A DNA stretch of 26,172 bases from a virus: IMG/VR virus record IMGVR_UViG_3300021478_000104, positions 1-26,172 of that record; one strand, written 5' to 3'. Shown in pieces: positions 14,840-21,707 of this stretch. The position numbers were made by a program, and so were the translations under genes. The notes below the pieces were generated by a model. It made no database searches. It saw only the letters and a list, made by a program, of their open reading frames with translations, and was not told the DNA's origin. Each line of letters opens with the position of its first letter. Position 1 is the stretch's first letter.

Positions 14840-15919
14840 ATGGCACTTCCTTTACAAATATTACCCCAAGAAGAAAATATATTAAGTAGATTGGGCACAG
14901 GGTTAGGTGCTGGTATAGGTGCTGGATTGCAAAATCTAGCCAAGATAAAGTTAAATGAGTTATCACAACGCCAACAAGCAGCTCAAGCCGGTAAATTCTG
15001 GCAAGATTTAGGGTTACCGCCATCTATTGGTTCATTACCAGCTCCAGTACAAAAAGGCATTCTAGACCGATTAGAAGGTATCAGCTTAGGCGGTCAACAA
15101 CCACAAGGAATGCAGGCATTACAACAGGCTTTACCGGGACAAGAAGCTGTTCAAACTAGTCCAGTTTTAGGACCTAATCCTGTAGAACGTCGCCATAGAG
15201 AAACCTTAAAAGCAGAAGAATCTAAAGTTGAACAACGTCGAGAAGAAGCACAACAAAAACAAATGGAACGTGCTTACACTGCCACAAAAGATATACGTAA
15301 ACAGATTGTGGATGACAAAAGAACGGCTGAAAAAGATATAAATTCTATTACCCATCAAGAAGAACTAGAAAAGAGTGGGAATTTGATATCGCCAGGTTAT
15401 TATTCTGCCCTTAAAAAAGTAGGACTAGATATTCCTGCACTATTAGGATCGCCAGAATCTGAAGCTTATATCAAATCTACCCAACAATTCTTAGGAAATG
15501 CACGCCAAGTATATGGTGGTAGAGTAACAAACTTTGAATTAGAACAGTTCATGAAATCTATTGCTACCTTGGAAAATACTCCTAAAGGCAGAAAGATAAT
15601 TCTAGAGCAAATGAAAAATTTAGCTCAAGCTAAAATTGCTCGGTATAATGCAATGGAGAAAATTCTCGCTGATAATAAGGGAGTTCCTCCTTTTGATCTT
15701 AATGAACAAATAGAAAGAGTTGCTGGTAAAAAGTTGGATAAATTATCTAAAAAATTTACCAGAAGTATTGATAAAATAACTGGTACTCCTTCAGATAATT
15801 TTACTGTTATGAGTAGAAGAACAAGTCAACCAACCGAAGAAGGAACTAAGTTTAGAAAAGCTGGTAGTAACGAAGTTATGATCATTAGAAATGGACAAGC
15901 AGTTCCATTCGAAGGATAA
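14840..15919 (+). CDS. Putative ejection protein, helical
   Basis: The ATG at 14840 lies 7 bases after GGAGGA (14827-14832), so it is preferred over a TTG in that ribosome site. The 359-residue protein is almost all helical: a Gly-rich amphipathic N-terminus (LSRLGTGLGAGIGAGLQNLA), a Gln-rich linker, a long charged coiled coil (about 115-165), a folded part with LGSPESEAYIKSTQQFLGNA and GGRVTNFELEQFMKSI, and a C-terminal region with NKGVPPFDLNEQIERVAGKK. No lytic or protease motif is seen. The position after the tail genes and the amphipathic pattern support an internal virion protein ejected with the DNA. Confidence 0.55.
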   Translation: MALPLQILPQEENILSRLGTGLGAGIGAGLQNLAKIKLNELSQRQQAAQAGKFWQDLGLPPSIGSLPAPVQKGILDRLEGISLGGQQPQGMQALQQALPGQEAVQTSPVLGPNPVERRHRETLKAEESKVEQRREEAQQKQMERAYTATKDIRKQIVDDKRTAEKDINSITHQEELEKSGNLISPGYYSALKKVGLDIPALLGSPESEAYIKSTQQFLGNARQVYGGRVTNFELEQFMKSIATLENTPKGRKIILEQMKNLAQAKIARYNAMEKILADNKGVPPFDLNEQIERVAGKKLDKLSKKFTRSIDKITGTPSDNFTVMSRRTSQPTEEGTKFRKAGSNEVMIIRNGQAVPFEG

Positions 15920-15921
15920 TC

Positions 15922-17177
15922 ATGGCTCAAGATGTTTATGAAATATTAGGCGAAGCAAAACCACCTTCAACTGCAGCAAATATCGCCCATACGGTTGGTA
16001 GAGGATTAGCTCGGGGTGGAATAGAAGCCGCTTCAACTTTGGCCGGGATTCCTCGAGGATTGGCTGATGTCGTGGTGCTGGATTGCAATTTCTAGGAACA
16101 CCTCAAGAAACACTACAAAAATCTCAACCTACTTTTCTTCCAACAGGACAGGAAGCAAAACAGTTTATTCAACAACAAGCAGAACCTTATTTACCAGAAA
16201 ACTATCTAAAGCCACAATCAAAAGGCGAAGAAGCCTTTGATGAAATTGTAGCCACAACAACTGCTTTAGCTACGCCATTTTTAGGAAAGGCCCCTAGCTT
16301 ATTAAAATCTGTTGGCGTTGCTAGTGTTGGCCAAGGCGCTAAAGAATTAGCTAAACTCTTTAGTTTTCCTGAAGAGACTGCCAACAATATTAAACTTGGG
16401 GTAATGATTCCGGCCTCTATATTTGGTACAAGAGGTACCATTCGTAAAACTTCCCAACAAAGCTATAAAAAAGCAGAACAAGCCTTAAAAAATGCAACCA
16501 TTTCACCTGATAAATTAAGAGATAATCTCTTGAAGGTTTACGATGAAGTTTCATCAAATGCTATGCCGGCACGAGAAGAAACACTCAAGATTCTGAAACC
16601 AGTAGTGAAAAGTATCTCAGTAGGTAATAAAATACCCGTTAAGAAAGTTTGGGATCTTAAAAAAGATATGAATGCTTGGTTAGGAAACTATAAAACTCCA
16701 AAGCAATCGATTCCTTTTGTGGAAAGAACGAGTGGAATTCTTAATGAAAGTCTCCGTGATTATGGCAAAACTAATCCTGAATTCTTACAAAATTATTCTC
16801 TGGGTGATCAGTTACATGGTGCTTTAAGTAATCAATCTATTTTAAATAGATTTGCCCGTGCCAATCCAAGTTTAGACACGGCAATAAAACATCCATTAAC
16901 AAAGATATTATTGTATGGCGCCCCTAAAATAGCAGGATTAGGATCGCTGGCTAAACCGTCTACATTGCCTGCCGTTGGCGCTGCTCTAGGAGCTCGAGAA
17001 ATATATCGTATGGCTAATGTTATGGCTAAAAGTCCAGAAGCAAGAAAGATCTACACAAAAGCTATCAATGACGCCCTAAAGCAAGATATTAAAGCATTTA
17101 TGACTGATGCTAAAAGATTAGACGCTATTATTGGAAAAGAGCCAGAAGAAGGCGAATACTACGAAATATTAGGCTAA
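15922..17177 (+). pseudogene. Putative third ejection protein, split by a -1 frameshift
   Basis: The ATG at 15922 opens a 57-codon frame ending at TAG 16093-16095. The frame from about 16074 to 17177 continues the protein without its own ribosome site or ATG. Joining them at 16074 (GTC GTG then GGT GCT GGA) gives the natural reading RGLADVV-GAGLQFLGTPQ; one extra G in GTGG would restore it. The rejoined product would be about 418 residues: an amphipathic Gly/Ala-rich N-terminus, helical middle (QSYKKAEQALKNATISPDKL), KVWDLKKDMNAWLGNY, and a hydrophobic stretch (LYGAPKIAGLGSLAKPS). It starts with a VYEILG motif and ends with YYEILG. A single-base sequencing error, a real mutation or recoding are all possible; a split gene of two products is least likely. 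Confidence 0.6.
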
Positions 17178-17260
17178 AATTCAGATGGTTCAGCAATAAA
17201 TGCTATCCATAAAACCCATAGAAATCCTATAAATGCAAAAACCATTAATTTAAATATCAT
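17174..17260 (-). CDS. Single-span membrane peptide, 28 residues
   Basis: On the minus strand the ATG at 17260 follows AGGGGA with about 5 bases of spacing. The product MIFKLMVFAFIGFLWVLWIA continues to a short acidic end (EPSEF). It is one membrane helix. Its stop overlaps the stop of the plus-strand ejection gene by a few bases, and it lies beyond the SPFH gene at the end of the minus operon. It may belong to a membrane or lysis function. The length is too short for homology, so this rests on the ribosome site and the clean hydrophobic pattern. Confidence 0.42.
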   Translation of the reverse strand: MIFKLMVFAFIGFLWVLWIAFIAEPSEF

Positions 17261-17337
17261 GATATCCCCTAAAAGTATTCTCTTATAGAATATCATAAGG
17301 GATTATAAAGTCAACTAATATATTACAAATTTCTAGA

Positions 17338-17390
17338 AATTATTCAGATGGAAACCTGTGAAATTTTGTCACAACCTCATCTAGATAATT
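17338..17390 (-). terminator. Nested hairpin at the end of the SPFH gene
   Basis: Outer arms 17338-17350 and 17378-17390 pair with only a two-base mismatch; an inner TGTGA (17357-17361) pairs with TCACA (17369-17373). A 14-base perfect palindrome, AATTTCTAGAAATT, lies at 17328-17341. The T tail on the minus strand is poor, so it may be a terminator or an mRNA end-stabilising structure. Confidence 0.42.
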
Positions 17391-18177
17391 GAATAAATGG
17401 TATTATTTTTCCTGTCACTTGTGGTAATGACCCATCCCATTTCTCAATTGCTTTAACTTGTGCTTCTATTTCTTGAATTCGAATCAATTCCGGCGTAACT
17501 GAAACTTTTTTTACTTGCATAGAGAATGCTTCAGCTTCAGCACGAGCCCTTGTCTGAACGGCTTCTTCGTGCACTTTTAAGGTCAGGTTCTTAGCAGTCT
17601 TCGCGCTTTGTTCAGCAATTTGTTTATCTTCAACTGCTTTAATAAACTCCGGTGTGAAATCTAAATGAATGAAGTTAAAATCTATAAGATCAAGATAAAG
17701 AGGCGCTAAACGCTCTTTAAGTTCGATAATAACTCTCTCTTTAGCTTCATGACGACTTTGAATAAGATCTTCCGCAGTGAACTTAGCAATAACCGCTTTT
17801 ACGCTTTCTTGGGTGAAAGGATCGATAATAATATCATTAAACTCTACGCCAATCTGCTGATATATTCTCAAAGGATCAATGATCTTATAGTTTATTACCA
17901 TACCAACCGATACTGTTTGTAAATCACGAGACATACCTTTAGTTTCAATCTCTGCAGCATTTATACGGGTATTAATTGCTACGGTAGAATCTATAAAGGG
18001 AAACTTAAAATAGAATCCAGAAACTTTTTCTGTTCTTATAACTTTACCTAATCGTAATTGTATAACGGTGAATCCTGGATCTACAATGAAATAAGACTCA
18101 AAGAATAATACACCAAAGATAATAAATAAAACTATAGCAACAATATAACGATTGGGAATATTAATAGTCTCTTGCAT
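17377..18177 (-). CDS. SPFH/Band 7 (prohibitin-stomatin-like) membrane protein
   Basis: The ATG at 18177 follows GGAG with good spacing; a TTG 36 bases upstream is less likely. The 266-residue protein has a membrane span at residues about 11-30 (YIVAIVLFIIFGVLFFESYF) and the SPFH entry motif DPGFTVIQLRLGKVIRTE. It continues with GFYFKFPFID, the strand DLQTVSVGMVINYKI, the helix FTQESVKAVIAKFTAEDLIQ and a C-terminal Ala/Glu/Arg-rich coiled coil (about 185-225) ending before GKIIPFIQLSR. SPFH proteins form large rings on membranes; bacterial HflK/HflC control the FtsH protease. In a phage this could alter host membrane proteolysis or create a membrane platform. The function here is inferred. 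Confidence 0.85.
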   Translation of the reverse strand: MQETINIPNRYIVAIVLFIIFGVLFFESYFIVDPGFTVIQLRLGKVIRTEKVSGFYFKFPFIDSTVAINTRINAAEIETKGMSRDLQTVSVGMVINYKIIDPLRIYQQIGVEFNDIIIDPFTQESVKAVIAKFTAEDLIQSRHEAKERVIIELKERLAPLYLDLIDFNFIHLDFTPEFIKAVEDKQIAEQSAKTAKNLTLKVHEEAVQTRARAEAEAFSMQVKKVSVTPELIRIQEIEAQVKAIEKWDGSLPQVTGKIIPFIQLSR

Positions 18178-18194
18178 AGTTCTCCAACTAAATT

Positions 18195-18247
18195 CCCCTT
18201 GAGGGAGGCCCAAGGGGTAGAAAAAACTCTTATGGGTTTTGCCATAA
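18195..18247 (-). promoter_or_regulatory. Two hairpins in the SPFH gene leader
   Basis: TTATGG (18230-18235) pairs with CCATAA (18242-18247); on the minus strand it is followed after GAG by TTTTTT (18226-18221), like a second terminator. Then CCCCTTG (18195-18201) pairs with CAAGGGG (18211-18217), ending 18 bases before the SPFH start codon. With the terminator at 18261-18301 they form three hairpins in a row. Confidence 0.5.
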
Positions 18248-18260
18248 AAGGATTAGGTTC

Positions 18261-18301
18261 AAAAAAACCCCATTAAGGAACAGAAACGAAACTCAATGGG
18301 G
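18261..18301 (-). terminator. Minus-strand rho-independent terminator
   Basis: On the minus strand CCCCATT (18301-18295) pairs with AATGGGG (18274-18268) and is followed directly by TTTTTTT (18267-18261). The loop is 20 bases. It follows the small membrane gene 18344-18523 and would reduce transcription into the SPFH gene. Confidence 0.68.
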
Positions 18302-18343
18302 AGTGTAAAAATAGGAAGTTGCGTACCAACTATCTATAAGGAT

Positions 18344-18523
18344 TTACTCTTTTACTTTATCATTCCCCATCATTTTATCAATCCGGTTAATAAGATCTCT
18401 AATTGATCGTTCACTAACCATAGAATGGTTTCTTTCATTAGCAATCTTGAATTCACGCCAGATAAGGTAGGAGAAAATAACTCCTAAAAAAGAAATAAAT
18501 AATGAGAGTCCAAATGCTTCCAT
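18344..18523 (-). CDS. Small single-span membrane protein
   Basis: The ATG at 18523 follows AAGGAG with 8 bases of spacing. A longer in-frame start at 18574 overlaps the previous gene and lacks a ribosome site. The 59-residue product begins MEAFGLSLFISFLGVIFSYL (a membrane span with little before it) and continues as a basic amphipathic helix (REFKIANERNHSMVSERS, RDLINRIDKMM). The short exposed N-terminus and cytoplasmic-type basic tail suggest an N-out anchor. Holin or SPFH-partner roles can be imagined but are unproven. Confidence 0.58.
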   Translation of the reverse strand: MEAFGLSLFISFLGVIFSYLIWREFKIANERNHSMVSERSIRDLINRIDKMMGNDKVKE

Positions 18524-18563
18524 GACATAATCTCCTTGGAGGATATAATCTAGTACGTAAAAC

Positions 18564-18755
18564 TCATCGTTCATAACGATCTTTTCTTGTTTCAGGTGGT
18601 AATGTTATTCGCTTTTTACACCATGTTGATATTCTATGAACTACTTGCTTAGTATTTTTTATAGCGTTATCACGTTCTCTATAGATATACCCACTTAAAC
18701 AAAGCAGTCCTACTATAACCACTATCATAGTGTTACGTTGTGTATAATTATTCAT
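18564..18755 (-). CDS. Small single-span membrane protein
   Basis: This 63-residue protein starts 8 bases inside the end of the preceding minus gene, with AAGGGA upstream. It has a polar N-terminus (MNNYTQRNT), one membrane span (MIVVIVGLLCLSGYIY) and a basic tail (RERDNAIKNTKQ...CKKRITLPPETRKDRYER). The layout resembles small phage membrane proteins of the Rz/spanin or holin kind, but no diagnostic motif is present. It is part of the same operon as the terminase-like gene. Confidence 0.57.
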   Translation of the reverse strand: MNNYTQRNTMIVVIVGLLCLSGYIYRERDNAIKNTKQVVHRISTWCKKRITLPPETRKDRYER

Positions 18756-19251
18756 TATCTTTATCTTCCCTTGTTGGCACTAAATTAGAATGAGGAACCT
18801 CTGGGATAACCGCAATAATAGTCTGCCCTTGGGCAACCTCAGCCTGAGACAATCGTTTAATCTTGGCTAATTTCTCTTCATTTTCTACCCATTCAGGATC
18901 ATACCGTGGCATCATCCTTAAAAGAACAGGGTGAAGTTTATACTTTCCTACACCTAATTCTCTACGTGAAGCTATTTTATCTAATGCCCATTCATATTCT
19001 TGTTTAAACTTATCATTCCGTTCAACAAATGAATAAAATGTTCTATGGCCAATTCTATTCTCAGTTAAGAAATCTTTAATACGCAATGAAGTAGGTTTAT
19101 CGGACCATTCTCGCATAATAATTCTAAGTTCTTCTATAAAAGAATCTGGTATTGGCATTCCGTACGATTCCAAAAGCGTAATTCGTTGCTCAATCTCATC
19201 CGTAGGTTTATTTTTACTCTGCGTAGTATTATTAGTAATTTTCTTTTTCAT
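18748..19251 (-). CDS. Putative terminase small subunit-like DNA-binding protein
   Basis: This 167-residue protein has a Lys-rich N-terminus, then a helix-turn-helix-like region (SLRIKDFLTENRIGHRTFYS, residues about 55-75). It continues with FVERNDKFKQEYEWALDKIA, SRRELGVGKYKLHPVLLRMM and YDPEWVENEEKLAKIKR, and ends in an acidic tail. The order HTH, ALDKIASRRE-type helix, then the M--YDPEW motif is what I recall for small terminase subunits of some podoviruses, which recognise the packaging site. It is on the opposite strand from the portal and far from it, which is unusual. No clear ribosome site is seen; an inverted repeat lies just upstream. Alternative: a regulator. Confidence 0.45.
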   Translation of the reverse strand: MKKKITNNTTQSKNKPTDEIEQRITLLESYGMPIPDSFIEELRIIMREWSDKPTSLRIKDFLTENRIGHRTFYSFVERNDKFKQEYEWALDKIASRRELGVGKYKLHPVLLRMMPRYDPEWVENEEKLAKIKRLSQAEVAQGQTIIAVIPEVPHSNLVPTREDKDNE

Positions 19252-19256
19252 AATTA

Positions 19257-19439
19257 TTAACTGTCGACATTTTGTCGATGGTTGATTTCCGGATATTGCT
19301 CGGTGGTTCTTTCTTTAATATCAGCCATTATTTCATCAATAATCTCTAATTCTTCTTTAAAGCAATCCGTAGTTTGTTCGATAATTTTCTTAATAGAATA
19401 GAGGCGTGCTGAAATAGTTTTTAAAAATAGTTCATCCAT
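19257..19439 (-). CDS. Small helical hypothetical protein
   Basis: A 60-residue protein starts 2 bases after the previous gene's stop, with AAGGAT as ribosome site. It is helical and charged (LYSIKKIIEQTTDCFKEELE, IIDEIMADIKERTTEQYPE) with no membrane span, likely a coiled-coil dimer. Function unknown. Its last codons contain the inverted repeat that precedes the terminase-like gene. Confidence 0.58.
   Translation of the reverse strand: MDELFLKTISARLYSIKKIIEQTTDCFKEELEIIDEIMADIKERTTEQYPEINHRQNVDS
19264..19278. promoter_or_regulatory. Inverted repeat TCGACA-TTT-TGTCGA
   Basis: These are perfect 6-base arms with a 3-base spacer, 13-27 bases upstream of the ATG at 19251, where a ribosome site would be expected and none is seen. 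It could be an operator or an RNA hairpin controlling the terminase-like gene, or a binding site of that protein. Confidence 0.4.
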
Positions 19440-19441
19440 AA

Positions 19442-19651
19442 TTATCCTTCAGCCTTTTTATATGCCCATTCATAATCTCTAATCCTTCTTTTAAGTTCTA
19501 TGAACAATTCTTCTCGTTCATGGAGTTGATCATAGAGAAAATCTACGGGAATGAGAAGGTGGGTGATATCATGATCAGCGTCTATGAGAAAATGAATCTC
19601 ATACTCTTCATAATCGGGTAATGGTAAATTCTGTTCGGGGATTTTCATCAT
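19442..19651 (-). CDS. Small acidic hypothetical protein
   Basis: This 69-residue protein begins MMKIPEQNLPLPDYEEYEIH and has a hydrophobic strand (HFLIDADHDITHLLIPVDFL) followed by a charged helix (LHEREELFIELKRRIRDYEW). Its start lies inside the end of the RusA-like gene (44-base overlap) after AAAGG. A second ATG is the next codon. No family is recognised. Conserved operon packing supports it. Confidence 0.6.
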   Translation of the reverse strand: MMKIPEQNLPLPDYEEYEIHFLIDADHDITHLLIPVDFLYDQLHEREELFIELKRRIRDYEWAYKKAEG

Positions 19652-20069
19652 AGACCTTTTGCCAGGAACCGTGGGATATTAAACAATCATCGCGGAATAT
19701 AATTCCATTACAAACATCTTCGTAGAACTTAATAAGATTTGAGCTATCGGGCCTGATCATATGCGGTTGTCCTATCATGTGGGGCTTTTTCTTTTTAACC
19801 GAAAATGGAATCTCCATAAAGAATCGCCAGTCAATTCTTAAGGGCCCATCAAAAAGCGGTTTATCATTATGTTGCTTAGAAAGTTCTATGCCAACCATAA
19901 GCTTTACCGATTTCTGGGTGTCATACATTCTACGCTCCCCATAATTGGGCGCAACCCTCATCCAATTAATAGGTGGTCCTTCAATAATATAGGTAGCTTC
20001 AGGAGTAAGTAAAAAACTCGAATGAATTTGCCCCATATTTAAATCTCTTTCGTATTTGAAGCCTCTCAT
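19608..20069 (-). CDS. RusA-like Holliday junction resolvase
   Basis: RusA-type enzymes cut four-way DNA junctions made by recombination or replication. The ATG at 20069 overlaps the upstream stop as ATGA; an upstream ATG at 20126 would overlap the initiator gene by 61 bases. In the 153-residue product the family features are IIEGPPINWMR (28-38), RMYDTQK (47-53), FFMEIPFS (83-90), the core RPDSSNLIKFYEDV with D108, N111 and D118 (106-119), IIFRDDCLI with D127/D128 (123-131), a Lys at 138 and PRTEFTITRL at the end. These match the RusA acidic active-site pattern. It lies directly after the putative initiator, suiting resolution of replication or recombination intermediates before packaging. 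Confidence 0.85.
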   Translation of the reverse strand: MRGFKYERDLNMGQIHSSFLLTPEATYIIEGPPINWMRVAPNYGERRMYDTQKSVKLMVGIELSKQHNDKPLFDGPLRIDWRFFMEIPFSVKKKKPHMIGQPHMIRPDSSNLIKFYEDVCNGIIFRDDCLISHGSWQKVYDENPRTEFTITRL

Positions 20070-21319
20070 ATTGCCATACCCCAAATCATTTGTTTTAAAG
20101 AATCCTCGTTCGTGTGGGTGGTACATTTTTGCTTAGGAGTATCCTCTTTTTTAAGTGGCTGATGTTTTTGGGGTTCAGTATAGGCTTGAGTCTGTCGTTT
20201 GGCTATAGCTTCTTTACTATGTTCGGTGATCAGTTTTTCCAACTCTTCTTTAGTTCCTGGAAAAAAAGCAGCCATAGACCTCATTACTTCCTCGGATGCT
20301 GGAGGCAATGAGTTTACAAATGCCTTTCTTTGAAATTTGTATTTATCATAAATCGCTTGCTCTTGAGCAGAATATTTTTTGCCTTCCCTTTTTTGGGACT
20401 GAATTTGATAAGTTTGGGAAGTTGGTTTGGGAGTTGTCGACAAACTGGCTACAACTGAAAACTGTTCTGGTTTGCTTTTATAAGCTCTTTCCAACTGTGA
20501 TGCCCATTCGTAGTCTGGTTCTAGACCATGACATGAACAATAATCTTTACAGACAAACCTCAACCATTTAAACACGGACTTAATGTTTTTTGATTGTCGA
20601 ATAGCTTTCAAGGCGTAAATAATTGCTTCTCTCGGGAAGGCCGAGAGTTGAATTTTTTCATGCATAGTAATAGATGCGATAGCCATAATTTCTGGCAAAA
20701 TCGGATTGTTCATGGAAAATCCTTTTCGTTTTCTATGTGCAACATGATCTTTTGATTTTTTTACTACTTTCTTCGTAGATAATCCTCCTCCCTTGGATAT
20801 CCAATGAGAGAGAGATTTAATATAAACAAAGGGACTCTTAACTTGTGTCGCCCTGAATTTAGAAATTATTTCAGAGTGTAATATTGAAGCTGTAATAACT
20901 GAAAGAGAGACATACTTAAAGGCATTAATAAGATGGGATAGTGCTTCTCTAACTGGCATAAATAAGAAATAATCAGAGATTTTATAAACACAGCTAGTCA
21001 TATGTCTATATTCTGAGTTTATATAACCTCGTTCTCTTAAAGAACTAAGAACTTTGTTTGCAGTTTGACGAGTTATTTTAAGTTGTTTAGCTAACCATTC
21101 TTGTTTGAAATAGATTGAATTACAGTTATTACTAAACCAAATGATGATGCTCATAGCTTGAGCTTCAAGTTCTGAAAGGTGATGAAACTCTTTTATGGGG
21201 TCAGACGCTAAAGGAAATAAATATTTTTTTCTATGTTGCTTTTTTATTTTAGAAGTGCTAGTATTACTACTAATTATTGATTCTTTGAGATTTACTAAAC
21301 GAAATAAAGAAGTCACCAT
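20066..21319 (-). CDS. Winged-helix DNA-binding protein, putative replication initiator
   Basis: The start follows a strong AAAGGAG site. The 417-residue protein has a basic N-terminus, a winged-helix region (about residues 45-105) with LSELEAQAMSIIIWFSNN, the recognition helix EWLAKQLKITRQTANKVLSS and the wing LRERGYINSEYRH. A middle helical region contains SMNNPILPEIMAIASITMHE and a Cys/His cluster VCKDYCSCHG (about 257-266), which could bind metal. The C-terminal third is Lys/Gln/Thr-rich and disordered-looking with a QAIYDKYKFQRKAF helix. It is preceded by iteron-like repeats and followed by RusA. A plasmid- or phage-type initiator is the best guess; a transcription regulator is the alternative. 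Confidence 0.6.
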   Translation of the reverse strand: MVTSLFRLVNLKESIISSNTSTSKIKKQHRKKYLFPLASDPIKEFHHLSELEAQAMSIIIWFSNNCNSIYFKQEWLAKQLKITRQTANKVLSSLRERGYINSEYRHMTSCVYKISDYFLFMPVREALSHLINAFKYVSLSVITASILHSEIISKFRATQVKSPFVYIKSLSHWISKGGGLSTKKVVKKSKDHVAHRKRKGFSMNNPILPEIMAIASITMHEKIQLSAFPREAIIYALKAIRQSKNIKSVFKWLRFVCKDYCSCHGLEPDYEWASQLERAYKSKPEQFSVVASLSTTPKPTSQTYQIQSQKREGKKYSAQEQAIYDKYKFQRKAFVNSLPPASEEVMRSMAAFFPGTKEELEKLITEHSKEAIAKRQTQAYTEPQKHQPLKKEDTPKQKCTTHTNEDSLKQMIWGMAI

Positions 21320-21463
21320 ACGTTCTCCTTTGGGTTATTATCCTTTGGGTTGATGAATGATGATTCTTTGAGGGTAACTATTCGGTGTTTACTAAACGAA
21401 ATAAACGTTTTTACTAAAAAAGTATTTATTAAAAACGAATTTAGTTTTACTAAACGGAATGAA
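21291..21463 (-). repeat. Iteron-like direct repeats upstream of the initiator
   Basis: TTTACTAAACGAAATAAA occurs exactly at 21291-21308 (inside the initiator's first codons) and 21388-21405, and with two changes at 21446-21463. The core TTTACTAAA, itself an inverted repeat around C, is also at 21410-21418, and TTTATTAAA is at 21425-21433. Core starts from 21388 are spaced 22, 15 and 21 bases apart. TGATTCTTTGAG is repeated at 21278-21289 and 21361-21372. This looks like an origin with iterons or an initiator autoregulation site. Confidence 0.6.
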
Positions 21464-21492
21464 TAACAAGAACAAAAAGAAAACGAATTCAT
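21313..21492 (-). CDS. Short leader ORF overlapping the initiator start
   Basis: On the minus strand an ATG at 21492, after AAGGA with about 7 bases of spacing, opens a 59-codon frame ending TGA at 21315-21313. It overlaps the initiator ATG (21319-21317) by 7 bases. The product is Ser/Phe/Lys-rich (MNSFSFCSCYSFRLVKLNSF at the start, NPKENVW at the end), and its sequence is largely imposed by the repeats. Such an overlap can couple initiator translation to leader translation, as with leader peptides in some plasmid replicons. It may be only a chance frame. Confidence 0.4.
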   Translation of the reverse strand: MNSFSFCSCYSFRLVKLNSFLINTFLVKTFISFSKHRIVTLKESSFINPKDNNPKENVW

Positions 21493-21707
21493 CCTAAATT
21501 CCTTGTGGTTTTAGCTTGAACTTCGCTGCTTAATGTTTCGTTACTACAATTTCTTCTTAGCTTCAAAATTTCATCTTTCCTGGTAGAAAGTTATCAATAT
21601 AAAAATATTAGACGTCAGGCCCTGTGCTTGGCGTCTTTTGTTTTACTGCGGAAGCAGTTTTGTGATTTCAAAAATCTAGTGTACTCAAAAAGATATATAA
21701 TTCTAGT
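21320..21707. other. 388-base non-conserved-gene control region
   Basis: Between the initiator and the small HTH gene there is no large ORF. The region holds the iteron-like repeats, the short leader ORF, an AT-rich stretch (21500-21600) with no clear promoter that I can find, and two terminator hairpins. The layout of HTH gene, control region and initiator resembles a plasmid replicon. The whole block is a candidate origin. Confidence 0.5.
21610..21662 (+). terminator. Tandem plus-strand terminators (possible end of an antisense RNA)
   Basis: AGACGTCAGG (21610-21619) pairs along its full length with CTTGGCGTCT (21627-21636), including two G-U pairs, and runs into TTTTGTTTT. A second hairpin, ACTGC (21645-21649), GGAA loop, GCAGT (21654-21658), is followed by TTTTGTG. 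The best T tails are on the plus strand, although no plus gene precedes; a minus-strand tail also exists (AATATTTTTA), so it could end the HTH gene's transcript. Confidence 0.6.

Noticed and set aside
16065-16095. Programmed -1 recoding in the ejection gene
   Set aside because: No slippery heptamer or strong downstream hairpin was seen; a one-base loss explains the data more simply.
21485-21610. A promoter for a plus-strand RNA
   Set aside because: TTGAAC and TACAAT are present but 23 bases apart; no pair with 16-18 base spacing was found.
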